Positions 21,248 through 29,573 of a stretch of 42,760 nucleotides of DNA are shown here, in pieces. The DNA comes from Coemansia sp. RSA 1804. Taxonomy: Eukaryota; Kickxellomycota; Kickxellomycetes; Kickxellales; Kickxellaceae. Position numbers and translations under genes: made by a program. Where the stretch lies: NCBI GenBank assembly GCA_027578815.1, contig JANBTH010000063.1, positions 1 to 42,760 of the forward strand, in the 5' to 3' direction. Each line of letters starts with the position of its first letter. Position 1 is the first letter of the stretch. The notes under the pieces were generated by a model. That model ran no database searches. It saw only the letters and a program-made list of their open reading frames with translations, and was not told where the DNA came from.

Positions 21248-22645
21248 ATGTGTCGAAAAAGCATTTTTGCCACAGAGCTGCGGCTGGTGCTCAGAGAACG
21301 GGTATTCTACTACCTACGCGTCTTGCTGATTAGCTCGTTAATGATCTGGGTTGGGCTAGCGCTGTTCTTTGCCATGGTATACAAGCAAAGTAGATATGCA
21401 CACAATCTAACATTACAGATTGTTGATTTTGACCACGGTAGTGTTGGTCAAAGTATCACGCAGCAGTTGATAGAGCGGAACCAGGGGTTGGATACTCAGC
21501 CTGTATGGATTCGGGCAGACGGCGAGTTTTCCACATCCGAGCAAGTGCGCGAATGGGTACGGCTGCATGGATGGGCTGCACTTATTATCAATAGCGGCAC
21601 AAGTCAGAAACTACAACAGGCAGCAACTGGTGGCAGCAACGGCAACGCTCTATATAACCCAAAGGATGCTATAACGGTCTATGTTTCCTCGGGACGACTT
21701 CCCGTTGCGTACAGTTTAATAATCAGCACAGAGATACAGTCTGCTGTTCAAATGGTAAGGGAGGGCTTTGCAGTCCGCTTCATTCAAAGCATAGATCTTG
21801 ACAACGCCGCTGCATTGCTATCGCTACAGCAGTTGGCTACAATTGCCACCCAGCCTGTTTCTTACAGAATCGTGGATGTGGCTCCCTTCACATTTGGCAT
21901 TTCCCCAACGCTGATAATCAACGGGTTTCTGGTCTGTTTGCTTTGCACCGTGGATGCTCTTATTGAATGGAAGTACAGGACATTCTGCTTTTATCTTCGC
22001 GCAAAACACAACCATTTGTGGTTGGCAACACTGGTGCTCCTCCTAGCATGGACAACGTATATGGGCGTGCTTGCGGCGCTAGCTCTATCGGCATTTGAAG
22101 GCCCAGGATACTCTGCAAACGCATTGCATTTTACAGTTGGCCGGTTCTTTGCAGTATGGGGAACCACAACAATGACAGTGCTAGCAACAGCGCTATGGCT
22201 ACTCAATTGGCTTCTTATTCTGCCACCCGACGTTCTGGGGCTGCCGTCATTGTTTACAATCCAACCAAACATTGCGTGTATTCTGATTGTGCCAGAGCTG
22301 GCACCCGGGTTCTTCAGATGGATATACGCACTGCCGTTTTACAATGGAGCCATGCTGCTCCGATACATACTGAGTGGTGCATATCCGCATATCGGAACCA
22401 ATGTTGGGATTATTCTTGGCGAGATATGTGTGATGGCCGTGTTGCTCTACATAACAATTGGTTTAAGACAGTTGGCTGTCTTGCGCGGCGTTTCAGATGA
22501 GGCTGGCTGGTATCGTGGAAATATCTTTTTTGACACGCCCGTACCGTACTACAAAGAAGAAGAGGCTGGTGAAAGGCCCGTACTTCCAATATGCAGTATT
22601 ATAAATTCAGATGCCAGACTTCGAGTAGGAAACCTTGGGGTATAG
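21248..22645 (+). CDS. DUF3533 / SNG1-like membrane protein
   Basis: The first ATG is at 21248 (465 residues). Topology is one membrane segment (about 24-45), a soluble domain (about 50-215) with the family-type start LQIVDFDHGSVGQSI, then about five membrane segments (near 222-240, 256-280, 298-328, 338-360 and 386-406). This fold resembles ABC-2-type permeases without an ATPase. Yeast SNG1, the best-known relative, confers resistance to nitrosoguanidine and affects plasma-membrane properties. The short cytosolic end is not conserved by eye. Whether it works with the upstream SDR is only suggested by orientation and proximity. Confidence 0.8.
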   Translation: MCRKSIFATELRLVLRERVFYYLRVLLISSLMIWVGLALFFAMVYKQSRYAHNLTLQIVDFDHGSVGQSITQQLIERNQGLDTQPVWIRADGEFSTSEQVREWVRLHGWAALIINSGTSQKLQQAATGGSNGNALYNPKDAITVYVSSGRLPVAYSLIISTEIQSAVQMVREGFAVRFIQSIDLDNAAALLSLQQLATIATQPVSYRIVDVAPFTFGISPTLIINGFLVCLLCTVDALIEWKYRTFCFYLRAKHNHLWLATLVLLLAWTTYMGVLAALALSAFEGPGYSANALHFTVGRFFAVWGTTTMTVLATALWLLNWLLILPPDVLGLPSLFTIQPNIACILIVPELAPGFFRWIYALPFYNGAMLLRYILSGAYPHIGTNVGIILGEICVMAVLLYITIGLRQLAVLRGVSDEAGWYRGNIFFDTPVPYYKEEEAGERPVLPICSIINSDARLRVGNLGV

Positions 22646-23051
22646 CTGGAGACAGCATACTGGCAAGCAAGGAACTTGAACATTTATTGCAAGTGGTTCT
22701 TAGCAGATGGTAATAAGCTTTGCCGTTAGCAATGATAGACAATGCTTGATACACCTATCTAATTCTCTCCAAATGTGTGTATTTAACAAGATAATTTTAC
22801 TTTGAATTGACATGTTGTCGTGAGAACCAAAAAATGAATACGACACGGGGCAAGCGAAATAAAGTTCATTCGATCCGTAAGCTGTAAACACTCGAATCTT
22901 CAAATGCTCACGAAATTTGCATAAAGATTCTTTTCTTACTTGTTTTACAAACATCTTGACGGCTTTGTTATTGTATTACTCTATTGGATATTAGGTGTCT
23001 ACATTTTAAATCATTTATTTGTCTATCTCTGTTTGCCGTATATATACCAAG
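22646..23051. other. Spacer, no gene seen
   Basis: About 400 bp of AT-rich DNA between the SNG1-like and CBM96-like genes. A minus-strand ATG frame (22954-22700) has no recognisable features. TATATATA lies immediately before the next ATG, too close to be its TATA box. Confidence 0.4.
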
Positions 23052-23633
23052 ATGTGGGTATCAAAGAGTGTAAACTGTTCCGTTATAGCTCTATATACAA
23101 CAATATATACAGCAATTGCAGCAACTGTGCTATCTGTGACTGCAGACAAGGACGCAACAGTTGTGTACAACACACAGCTCTGTGGCTCAACACCATGTGC
23201 GCTTGTGAACCATGGCATGGAACCAACAATTACAGTGTCTGAGAAGAATGGCAGCGTGTCTCGTATTTTGCTTGGGTTTAGCATTCCGCTGGATACCATC
23301 GGCTCAAAGAACATCACCCAATGCCAGCTTCAGATGCCAGCACCACTCCAAGCACCTAGCAACCAGTATACTCTTCAGGTATTTGAAGCCCAGGGTGACT
23401 GGGACGAGATTTCCATCAACGGTGTCAACGAGTTGAAGACTGGAAAGGCGTTGGGTAGCGACATGCCAGTAAGCACTGAAAAGCCTGGCGCTATCGACAT
23501 AACGGCAGCGTGCAGAGAGACGCTCAACAGCGACAATGAGTTTTTGAGCCTGTGGCTGGACACTGATGGCGATGCCGTGGTGTTCCCATCTGTGAATACC
23601 GGAAGTGGAGCCGTTGTCCGAATCTTTATCTAA
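23052..23633 (+). CDS. Secreted CBM96/DNRLRE-like protein
   Basis: The ATG at 23052 gives 193 residues. The N-terminus (MWVSKSVNCSVIALYTTIYT... to about residue 31) looks like a signal peptide ending near VTA. The rest resembles a single DNRLRE/CBM96-type beta-sandwich: DATVVYN at the start, NHGMEPTITV, then SRILLGFSIP (the equivalent of the family's S/R-x-L-x-F-D-L strand), QGDWDE, a DITAACRE strand and FLSLWLDTDGD near the end. Such modules bind polysaccharide or support extracellular scaffolds. There is no attached catalytic domain and no anchor, so it is probably a free wall or secreted binding protein. The assignment rests on pattern resemblance only. Confidence 0.6.
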   Translation: MWVSKSVNCSVIALYTTIYTAIAATVLSVTADKDATVVYNTQLCGSTPCALVNHGMEPTITVSEKNGSVSRILLGFSIPLDTIGSKNITQCQLQMPAPLQAPSNQYTLQVFEAQGDWDEISINGVNELKTGKALGSDMPVSTEKPGAIDITAACRETLNSDNEFLSLWLDTDGDAVVFPSVNTGSGAVVRIFI

Positions 23634-23761
23634 TTTTTTAAAGCACAGACTTTTTGCCTGGCTTTTTTTCATAATGAAAATGCAACCAACCAATCAATAC
23701 ACTTTTTAATGGCTTCAAAGATGCACATGCACAAAAAAATTTATATTTGGGTCAAAGTCAA

Positions 23762-23769
23762 TTTCGCGC
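23762..23769 (+). promoter_or_regulatory. E2F/MBF-like motif upstream of HPT1
   Basis: TTTCGCGC, an E2F-type core, lies 119 nt before the phosphoribosyltransferase ATG. In animals and fungi such cores mark G1/S genes. A single motif match is weak evidence. Confidence 0.25.
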
Positions 23770-23887
23770 ATTGATAAACCTTTACAAAAACTTTTACAGC
23801 GCTTAATTTCTTTTTTTTTTACCTCCACGCATCTTTTGCAAGTTTTTTCCATTTATTTCCTAGCTTTATGTAACAAGAGAGAACAAA

Positions 23888-24529
23888 ATGTCGGACAAGC
23901 TCTACATCTCCTACAACCAAATCCACCAGCTTATCGACTACGCAGTCAAGCTCTACAAGCTCGGAGACGACTACAACCCGGATCTGCTGATAGCGATTGG
24001 GGGCGGAGGATTCATTCCAGCACGGATCCTGCGGTCTTTCCTCAAGGCAAAACACGGACGGAACATCCCGATCCAGGCAATTGGCTTATCGTTATACGAA
24101 GAGCTGCTTCCAGGCCAGAGCCCAAACGGCGTCCCAGAGGCACCCGGTACACAGGTCACAAAGACACAATGGCTGAACTTTGGAGGATCGGACTCGCTGG
24201 TCAGTCTTCTGGGTCGGAAGATTCTTATTGTCGATGAGGTCGACGATAGTCGCAAAACGCTGGTCTATGCGGTGGCAGAGCTGAAGAAGGATATTCTGGA
24301 GCAGGAGATTAAGGCTGGCCTGGAGCCTGGTTCTTCCAACACAGAGATCGGTATCTTTGTTGTCTACAACAAGGACAAGCCAAAGGTTGAGCAGCTTGAT
24401 GACGACACAATGAAGCGCTACTACCCGACGGCAACAACTCCCGATCGCTGGCTGTTCTTTCCGTGGGATTGTACCACGGACATTAGTGTTCATACGGAGC
24501 TGGCAAAAAAGTCATTTTCGAGTCTCTAG
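23888..24529 (+). CDS. HPT1: Xanthine/hypoxanthine-guanine phosphoribosyltransferase
   Basis: Purine salvage in the cytosol: transfers ribose 5-phosphate from PRPP to hypoxanthine, guanine or xanthine. 213 residues, close to yeast HPT1. The family N-terminus is clear (YISYNQIHQL, PDLLIAIGGGGFIPARILR at 31-49). The PRPP-binding loop ILIVDEVDDSRKTL spans about 112-125. The C-terminal half has GIFVVYNKDKP and a PDRWLFFPWDC segment, matching the aromatic stretch that stacks on the base. A 30-residue loop (about 68-97) containing SLYEELLPGQ precedes TKTQWLNF. Start codon context is AAAATGT. A likely poly(A) signal follows directly after the stop. Confidence 0.93.
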   Translation: MSDKLYISYNQIHQLIDYAVKLYKLGDDYNPDLLIAIGGGGFIPARILRSFLKAKHGRNIPIQAIGLSLYEELLPGQSPNGVPEAPGTQVTKTQWLNFGGSDSLVSLLGRKILIVDEVDDSRKTLVYAVAELKKDILEQEIKAGLEPGSSNTEIGIFVVYNKDKPKVEQLDDDTMKRYYPTATTPDRWLFFPWDCTTDISVHTELAKKSFSSL

Positions 24530-24840
24530 ACAAAATAAAAAGAGTTCGAGACCACCAGTTTGTTGTTGGCTCTATCTTGATTTGTGAGTAGGAGAAGAAG
24601 AAGAATTATACGTGTTTATTCTCTTTCTTGCAAATGTTACACAGCTTGTTGGTTGGAAAACAAGTTGCATGGGCATTACCAAACGATGACGCTCTTCCTT
24701 CCTCCATTTTGTTTTGGAGCCATGACCTTTCTTTCTTTCCTAGTGATATCTTTCTATTCATCGTTGGAGGTTAAAGTTCTACATCTTTTAAAATACAGTA
24801 ATTATTGTCGGTAGCACTGAGAAACGAAGAATAGCAGAAC
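24530..24840. other. Spacer, no gene seen
   Basis: About 310 bp holding the HPT1 3' end and the upstream side of the small gene at 24841. Apart from the AATAAA near its start I see nothing structured. Confidence 0.4.
24534..24539 (+). terminator. Candidate poly(A) signal of HPT1
   Basis: AATAAA starts 5 nt after the stop codon of the phosphoribosyltransferase, followed by a T-rich stretch. Confidence 0.4.
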
Positions 24841-25203
24841 ATGGAGCAAAGCGGCTACAAGACTCCTACTCATATTCCCCTCGATCTATCCAAGCCCTCA
24901 CATGAACGTACAAGCAGTCTGAGATATGCCAATGAGGTACTGGATATTGAGTATGTGTGCTTGTCGCGGATCCGCGAGCCGCTGGCGCTGGTTGGCGGGT
25001 ACTGGAACATGGATCCAGAGATCATCTGCAGAGTGACCACCGGCATGCTCGAGACAGCCATTAGCGGCATCGAGAAGATGCGCGTGTTCTTTGCCAGCAT
25101 TTACGACCTGCCGGGTCTCTGCGATGAAACAAGAGAGGAAATTGAGCTTTTTCTCAACAGAGCCAGCGCTTGGGTCAAGGTTAATCAGATATACTACTAC
25201 TGA
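24841..25203 (+). CDS. Small protein of unknown function (120 aa)
   Basis: I do not recognise this protein. The frame starts at an ATG in good context (AACATGG) and ends with TGA; composition and codon use are balanced and unlike the AT-rich flanks. It has a polar N-terminus (MEQSGYKTPTHIPLDLSKPS), then predicted helices: SLRYANEVLDIEYVCLSRIREPLALV, ICRVTTGMLETAISGIEKMRVFFASIY and ETREEIELFLNRASAWVKV. It ends in QIYYY. There are no signal peptide, membrane segment or catalytic motif. The helical size range fits subunits of multiprotein complexes (Mediator, DASH, BLOC-type), but no signature supports a choice. It sits between HPT1 and SUB2 on the same strand. Confidence 0.6.
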   Translation: MEQSGYKTPTHIPLDLSKPSHERTSSLRYANEVLDIEYVCLSRIREPLALVGGYWNMDPEIICRVTTGMLETAISGIEKMRVFFASIYDLPGLCDETREEIELFLNRASAWVKVNQIYYY

Positions 25204-25633
25204 GATCACCACTATCTAATGCTGGATCAATATGGAGTAAATCGGAATCAGGGGGCACCAAGCCAATCTGGGCAAAACGCGTATATTGCTGACAGCTGAT
25301 TGGATAGCAAACAAGAGCAAAAAATTTCGCGCGTTCTGAAAAAGAAGAGAAACAAACAGAAGTGTTTGGAATAAAACGAAGCACAATCTCTGACCATCAA
25401 ACGCTTTTCTCTGTTCTGTTCTTTTTTGTTGCGTTCGTTTCTTTTCCTTTTTTTTCTTTTCTTCTCACTCTTGTCTGCGTTTCAAAACAGCTCCTCTTCC
25501 TTTTTTCCCTCCTTTTTTCAAATCTTGAATCTTTTATTTTGTATTATTTATTTTCCTTGCATTCATTTGCAATCAGCCTTCATCTGATCTACAAGCCAGT
25601 CTTAGTAAAAAAACACCCCTAATCCAAGCAAGC
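25204..25633. other. SUB2 upstream region, pyrimidine-rich leader
   Basis: 430 bp ending in a long T/C-rich tract (about 25400-25560) typical of highly expressed fungal gene leaders. It contains ACGCGT at 25277-25282, an ATTGG (inverted CCAAT) near 25299 and TTTCGCGC at 25325-25332. Confidence 0.45.
25277..25332. promoter_or_regulatory. Clustered MluI-box and E2F-like motifs
   Basis: ACGCGT (25277-25282), an inverted CCAAT (near 25299) and TTTCGCGC (25325-25332) fall within 56 bp, roughly 300-355 nt before the SUB2 ATG and just after the small gene. All three are known fungal or animal transcription-factor cores; their use here is untested. Confidence 0.3.
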
Positions 25634-27291
25634 ATGGCTGATCACGCTGACGATCTCATTGACTATGAGGAGGAGGAGGAAGAAACCCTCCAGCCGGCCA
25701 CCACTACTGCCACCGCCACCGGTGGAGCAGCAGCTGGAGCGGGCGAGGCAGCAGCAGCAGAAGCGGCAGCCGAGGGCGACGCCGATCGAGAGAAAGCCAA
25801 CAAGGGCAGCTACGTTGGTGTACACTCTACCAGCTTCCGCGACTTTCTGATGAAGCCAGAGCTGCTACGCGCAATTGTCGACTGCGGTTTTGAGCATCCG
25901 TCGGAGGTGCAGCAAGAGACGATTCCAGCAGCCATCAACGGCAACGACGTTTTGTGCCAGGCCAAGTCTGGACTGGGCAAGACGGCGGTGTTTGTGCTTG
26001 CCACACTTAACAAGATCACGCCTGTTCCCGGCACAGTGTCGGCGATAGTGCTGTGCCATGCCCGCGAGCTGGCGTACCAGATCAAGAACGAGTACATGCG
26101 CTTCAGCAAGTACCTGCCAGACGTCAAGACGGAGGTCTTCTACGGCGGAGTGCCTATCAAGCACGACCAGGAGATTCTAAACGACAAGGAAAAGTGTCCC
26201 AACATTATTGTTGGCACGCCAGGTCGTATACTGGCGCTTGTACGCGAGAAGACTCTGCGTCTTTCGACTGTCAACAGCTTTGTCATTGACGAGTGTGACA
26301 GGGTTCTTGACTCTATCGGTAAGTTGCTTCTTCTACTATGCTTTCATTTCGTGTTTTTGTTTGCGTGTGTGTGCGAGTATGATGATACTATTTTTTTCTA
26401 AACCTAGCTCGTTGATCAGCCACCTAAATTCAACGCAAAAAATCGGCTGGCATGATATAAATCTAGAACCTGATTCCCATTCGCAAGCAAGCAAAAGCAC
26501 TGCACTTTTTTGTTATTCATACGGGTGATTAAGGATAACTGGTACTGATATACCTGATTTGATTTCCCACTGAATTGCATTGTGACATTGGACACTGTCT
26601 GTTTTCCTTGGTTCTTTCTTCTGTAGACATGCGTCGCGACGTTCAAGAAATCTTCAAGGCCACGCCTCACAACAAGCAAGTCCTCATGTTCAGTGCCACG
26701 CTGAGCAAGGAGATCCGGCCGGTTTGCAAAAAGTTCATGCAGGACCCGCGCGAGATCTACGTTGACGACGAAGCCAAGCTTACTCTTCACGGCTTGCAGC
26801 AGTACTACGTGACGCTGTCAGAGTCCGGCAAGAACCGCAAGCTTAGCGACCTTCTTGACTCGCTCGAGTTCAACCAGGTTGTGATTTTCGTAAAGTCCAT
26901 CCAGCGCGCGAAGCTTCTGAACAAGCTTCTCAACAGCTGCAACTTTTCGTCAACCTGCATCCATTCGGGCATGCCTCAGCAAGAGCGCATTGACATCTAC
27001 AAGCAGTTCAAGGACTTTGGGAGCCGCATTATGATTGCCACCGATGTCTTTGGCCGTGGAATCGATGTCGAGCGTGTCAACATAGTCATCAACTATGACA
27101 TTTCAGACAGCGCCGATGTTTACCTGCATCGCGTCGGGCGTGCTGGGCGCTTTGGTACCAAGGGCCTGGCTATTACATTTGTGTCAACCGACGAAGACAA
27201 GAAGATTCTCGAGTCTGTCCAGGAGCGCTTTGAGGTCAACATCACCGACCTTCCTGCTGAGATTGACCCCAAGACCTATATGACTTCGTGA
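25634..27291 (+). CDS. SUB2: DECD-box RNA helicase SUB2/UAP56
   Basis: Spliceosome assembly and TREX-linked mRNA export factor of the nucleus. Exons 25634-26318 and 26627-27291 join to 449 residues, near the size of yeast Sub2. The acidic N-terminus DDLIDYEEEEEE is typical and is followed by an Ala/Thr/Gly-rich stretch (21-50). The core begins HSTSFRDFLMKPELLRAIVDCGFEHP. Walker A is AKSGLGKT (110-117), motif Ib region TPGR near 196, and motif II is DECD (219-222), the hallmark that separates this family from DEAD proteins. After the splice come DMRRDVQEIF, SAT (motif III), the ATDVFGRGID motif V region and HRVGRAGR (motif VI). The intron interrupts directly between motif II and DMRRDV. Codon use is richer in G/C than the flanks, as expected for an abundant protein. 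Confidence 0.97.
26319..26626 (+). other. SUB2 intron (308 nt)
   Basis: Donor GGTAAGT at 26318-26324 and acceptor CTGTAG ending at 26626 restore DSI-DMRRDV in phase. At 308 nt it is three times the FAS intron. Inside are a box C-like ATGATGA (26379-26385) and several CTGA box D-like motifs, the best at 26470-26473 with a short flanking GCGAG/TTCGC pairing. Confidence 0.93.
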
Positions 27292-27372
27292 AGAATTTAC
27301 CTTTTTTTTTGCTTTTTTTGTTGTTGTTGAATAGGGTTTATATATATTGAAACATTTTTTTACAATGGTGGA

Positions 27373-27612
27373 CTACTTTCTACTGCAGCTGTTGAATAGC
27401 GGAAGACATGAAACCCTGATACCCCCGAGACCACGTCTTCTCCTATACCGAGTGACGCCGATGGCCGTGAGGCCAATGCCCAGAAAAACACAGACAATGA
27501 CAACGACGATGGCAATGATGGCGCCGTTGCTGAGATTGATGTCGTCGCCAAAGACAGGTGATGGCGTGGCATCTTCTTGAAGTGCAAGAGACGTGGTGGA
27601 GGTTGAATGCAT
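27373..27612 (-). CDS. Small single-pass membrane protein
   Basis: The first ATG at 27612 gives 79 residues: a Ser/Thr-rich N-terminus (MHSTSTTSLALQED), then one clear membrane segment at about 30-51 (GAIIAIVVVIVCVFLGIGLT). A basic juxtamembrane motif RYRRRRG follows (about 56-62), then a short end with three Cys/Ser-rich positions. The hydrophobic stretch plus stop-transfer basic cluster is strong evidence for a real membrane helix. GCC/ATC-rich codons contrast with the AT-rich surroundings and favour coding. It could be the last exon of a longer receptor-like gene, since the frame is open upstream to about 27663. It converges on SUB2 with 81 nt between stops. Function unknown. Confidence 0.55.
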   Translation of the reverse strand: MHSTSTTSLALQEDATPSPVFGDDINLSNGAIIAIVVVIVCVFLGIGLTAIGVTRYRRRRGLGGIRVSCLPLFNSCSRK

Positions 27613-29213
27613 GGTGGTGATAACAATAGAAGCAAGTGTCTTGTTGGTGACGAGGAAAAACAAGCGAGAAAGGACGTGCCGAAAATAGAATGTATGTCAT
27701 TTTATCACATTTTTTACATCCTTCTCTTTTCACAGCAGGGGTTTTCCTCACAGTTTACACATAGAAACGGAGAATCACATATGGAAATAGACTACAGCCC
27801 GTGAATCCTTTTGCTCAAAAGGGGAAGCCTTATCCAGGATACTGCCACTACGGAATGACTGACCGTCAGTGAGCCAGGGATTTTAATATAAAGCAAAAAG
27901 CGCCGGCTTGCTTTCTCCCGCCCATGCAAGGGATGTAGATATCATTTATTTTTTTTTGGTCAACGTGGTCCGGGTCATTTGATTTCTGATTTATTTCTGT
28001 ATCCAAACTATTTTATGACCGAAAGTCAGTTTCAGCCAATCAGAAAATGAGCCGATCAGACCATGCAAATTTGCCATTTTCTTCACTTTTTGGAGTGGGA
28101 AAAATGAAACTGCAGACCACATCACGCGTGTCAATTTTATTATTGAGCTGAGCGGTCTACTTTTTTCTTTTCCTTTTTTGCTTGCTTTGTGGGTTTTGAA
28201 AAAGAATGCAAAAAGCGTCAGAAAGACAAAGAAGAGCAAGAAAGTGATCGCTGCTTCTGCCAGTTCTCCACTGTTTTTCCAGCTGTTTTGTTTTTTGTTG
28301 TGTTGTTTTTTATTGCTTCTATTGCTTTCTAAAAAGACTATTTCCGCCTCTCCACTCTTTTTTCCCCTCTCTCTCCCTTACCTACCTTACGTACATTTTC
28401 TTTTTATCAGAAACGCCAAGAGGAAGAACAGGTGGTGTGGAAAAAGCTCTCAGCTGGTCTAGTCTTTTTATGTTTTTCTGAGCATATGAGTGTCAACTCT
28501 GTGTGTTTTTTTAGCCCAACACTTCTGATGGCCGCCTGTTTTCTTTCACTCTAAAACGACTGACTAACTGACGCTTTTTTCGTATTGCTTCTGCTTCTCA
28601 CTCAACGCCCTTCCTTCTTTTTCATATTTATGTGGTTGCAAATCCTCGGTTCTAGTCGACTTGCATATTGAGCAATTATTTCTTCCTTTTCGTTCACAGT
28701 GTCCACAGTCTAAATTTTTCTTCAGCTGCTTCTTGTTCTTGTTCTGTTCTCTCTTTTTTCTGTTGATTTTTTGCTATTGTCACCTATTTTGTTTCCATTC
28801 TATTCCATTCCATTTTTTACCCCTCCTCTCCCATCCTTTTTTTTGCGCTCAGCCATCACTTCACGCACTTTTTTTTCTTTTGTCGATTCGTAATTACACA
28901 GTTCCCGGGTGTAATTGTTCTGATAAACAAGCCTCCCCAACCTATTTTTTTCATCTTCATCCTTTACCCACGTTTCATATACCCTTTTCTTTTTTCCACT
29001 TTTGTTTATCTATACTCCTGTCCCAGCCACTCGACAGTATCCCTCTTCCTTTCTCCGAAATAAACCGTTTTTGGATTCAGAAGAATAAAGGTTTTCTTTG
29101 GGTACCATCCGCAAAACACGAGCAACTCACCCGTACCTCCCCCTCCTCCTACACCACGTTTACATTCCCGCATTAGTGACAAGCCAGTCCAAAAGAAAGA
29201 AACAAACAAGAAG

Positions 29214-29555
29214 GTAAGTGTCTGCACATATAAAGTATATATGGATAGCGGGATCATATGGAAGATTGGAGGGTGAAACATAAATTGTAAAAACCCTCTC
29301 GTCTCTTTCAAAAATTTCCCTACCCCCTTTTTATTACTATGTTGAGGCTGATACTCAACAACATAGCATATCCAGCCAACATTTCTGATATTTATTATTT
29401 TGTTGCCACACCGATTGTTGTTAATTCTTAAGTTTATTAGGTCATCGTCTACCCCCTACTTCTCCACACACACACACACACACACACACGGGATTTCATC
29501 ATAGGGATCACTCTCCCCCGACCCATCATCTCGCTCTTCTTCGTTTTTCTACAAG
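29214..29555 (+). other. Candidate 5'UTR intron of the SUN gene
   Basis: AAG-GTAAGT at 29211-29219 is a perfect donor, and a pyrimidine-rich stretch ends in ACAAG at 29555, 18 nt before the ATG. Long 5'UTR introns are common in strongly expressed fungal genes. No transcript data are available to confirm it. Confidence 0.45.
29465..29489 (+). repeat. (CA)n microsatellite
   Basis: About twelve uninterrupted CA units inside the candidate 5'UTR intron of the SUN gene. Confidence 0.95.
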
Positions 29556-29573
29556 TAAACACATAACAGAGCG

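Larger units (their letters stand above)
27613..29573. other. Long pyrimidine-rich spacer and SUN-gene leader
   Basis: About 2 kb with extensive T/C-rich tracts (28280-28420, 28680-29010), a CCAAT at 28035-28039, an ACGCGT near 28124-28129 and an inverted repeat ACTGAC-C-GTCAGT near 27861. The end probably is the 5' leader of the SUN gene, interrupted by an intron at 29214-29555. Open frames here are T/C-rich and not convincing as proteins. Confidence 0.45.

Noticed and set aside
22700..22954. 84-residue minus-strand frame
   Set aside because: It lies between two plus-strand genes, and has no motif or coding-like composition.
27855..27880. Inverted repeat near 27861 as a possible hairpin RNA or terminator
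   Set aside because: Arms are only six bases, with no supporting T-run or conserved structure.
28661..29176. 171-codon Phe/Ser/Leu-rich frame
   Set aside because: It is the translation of a pyrimidine-rich leader upstream of the SUN gene; composition mirrors T/C tracts, not a protein.
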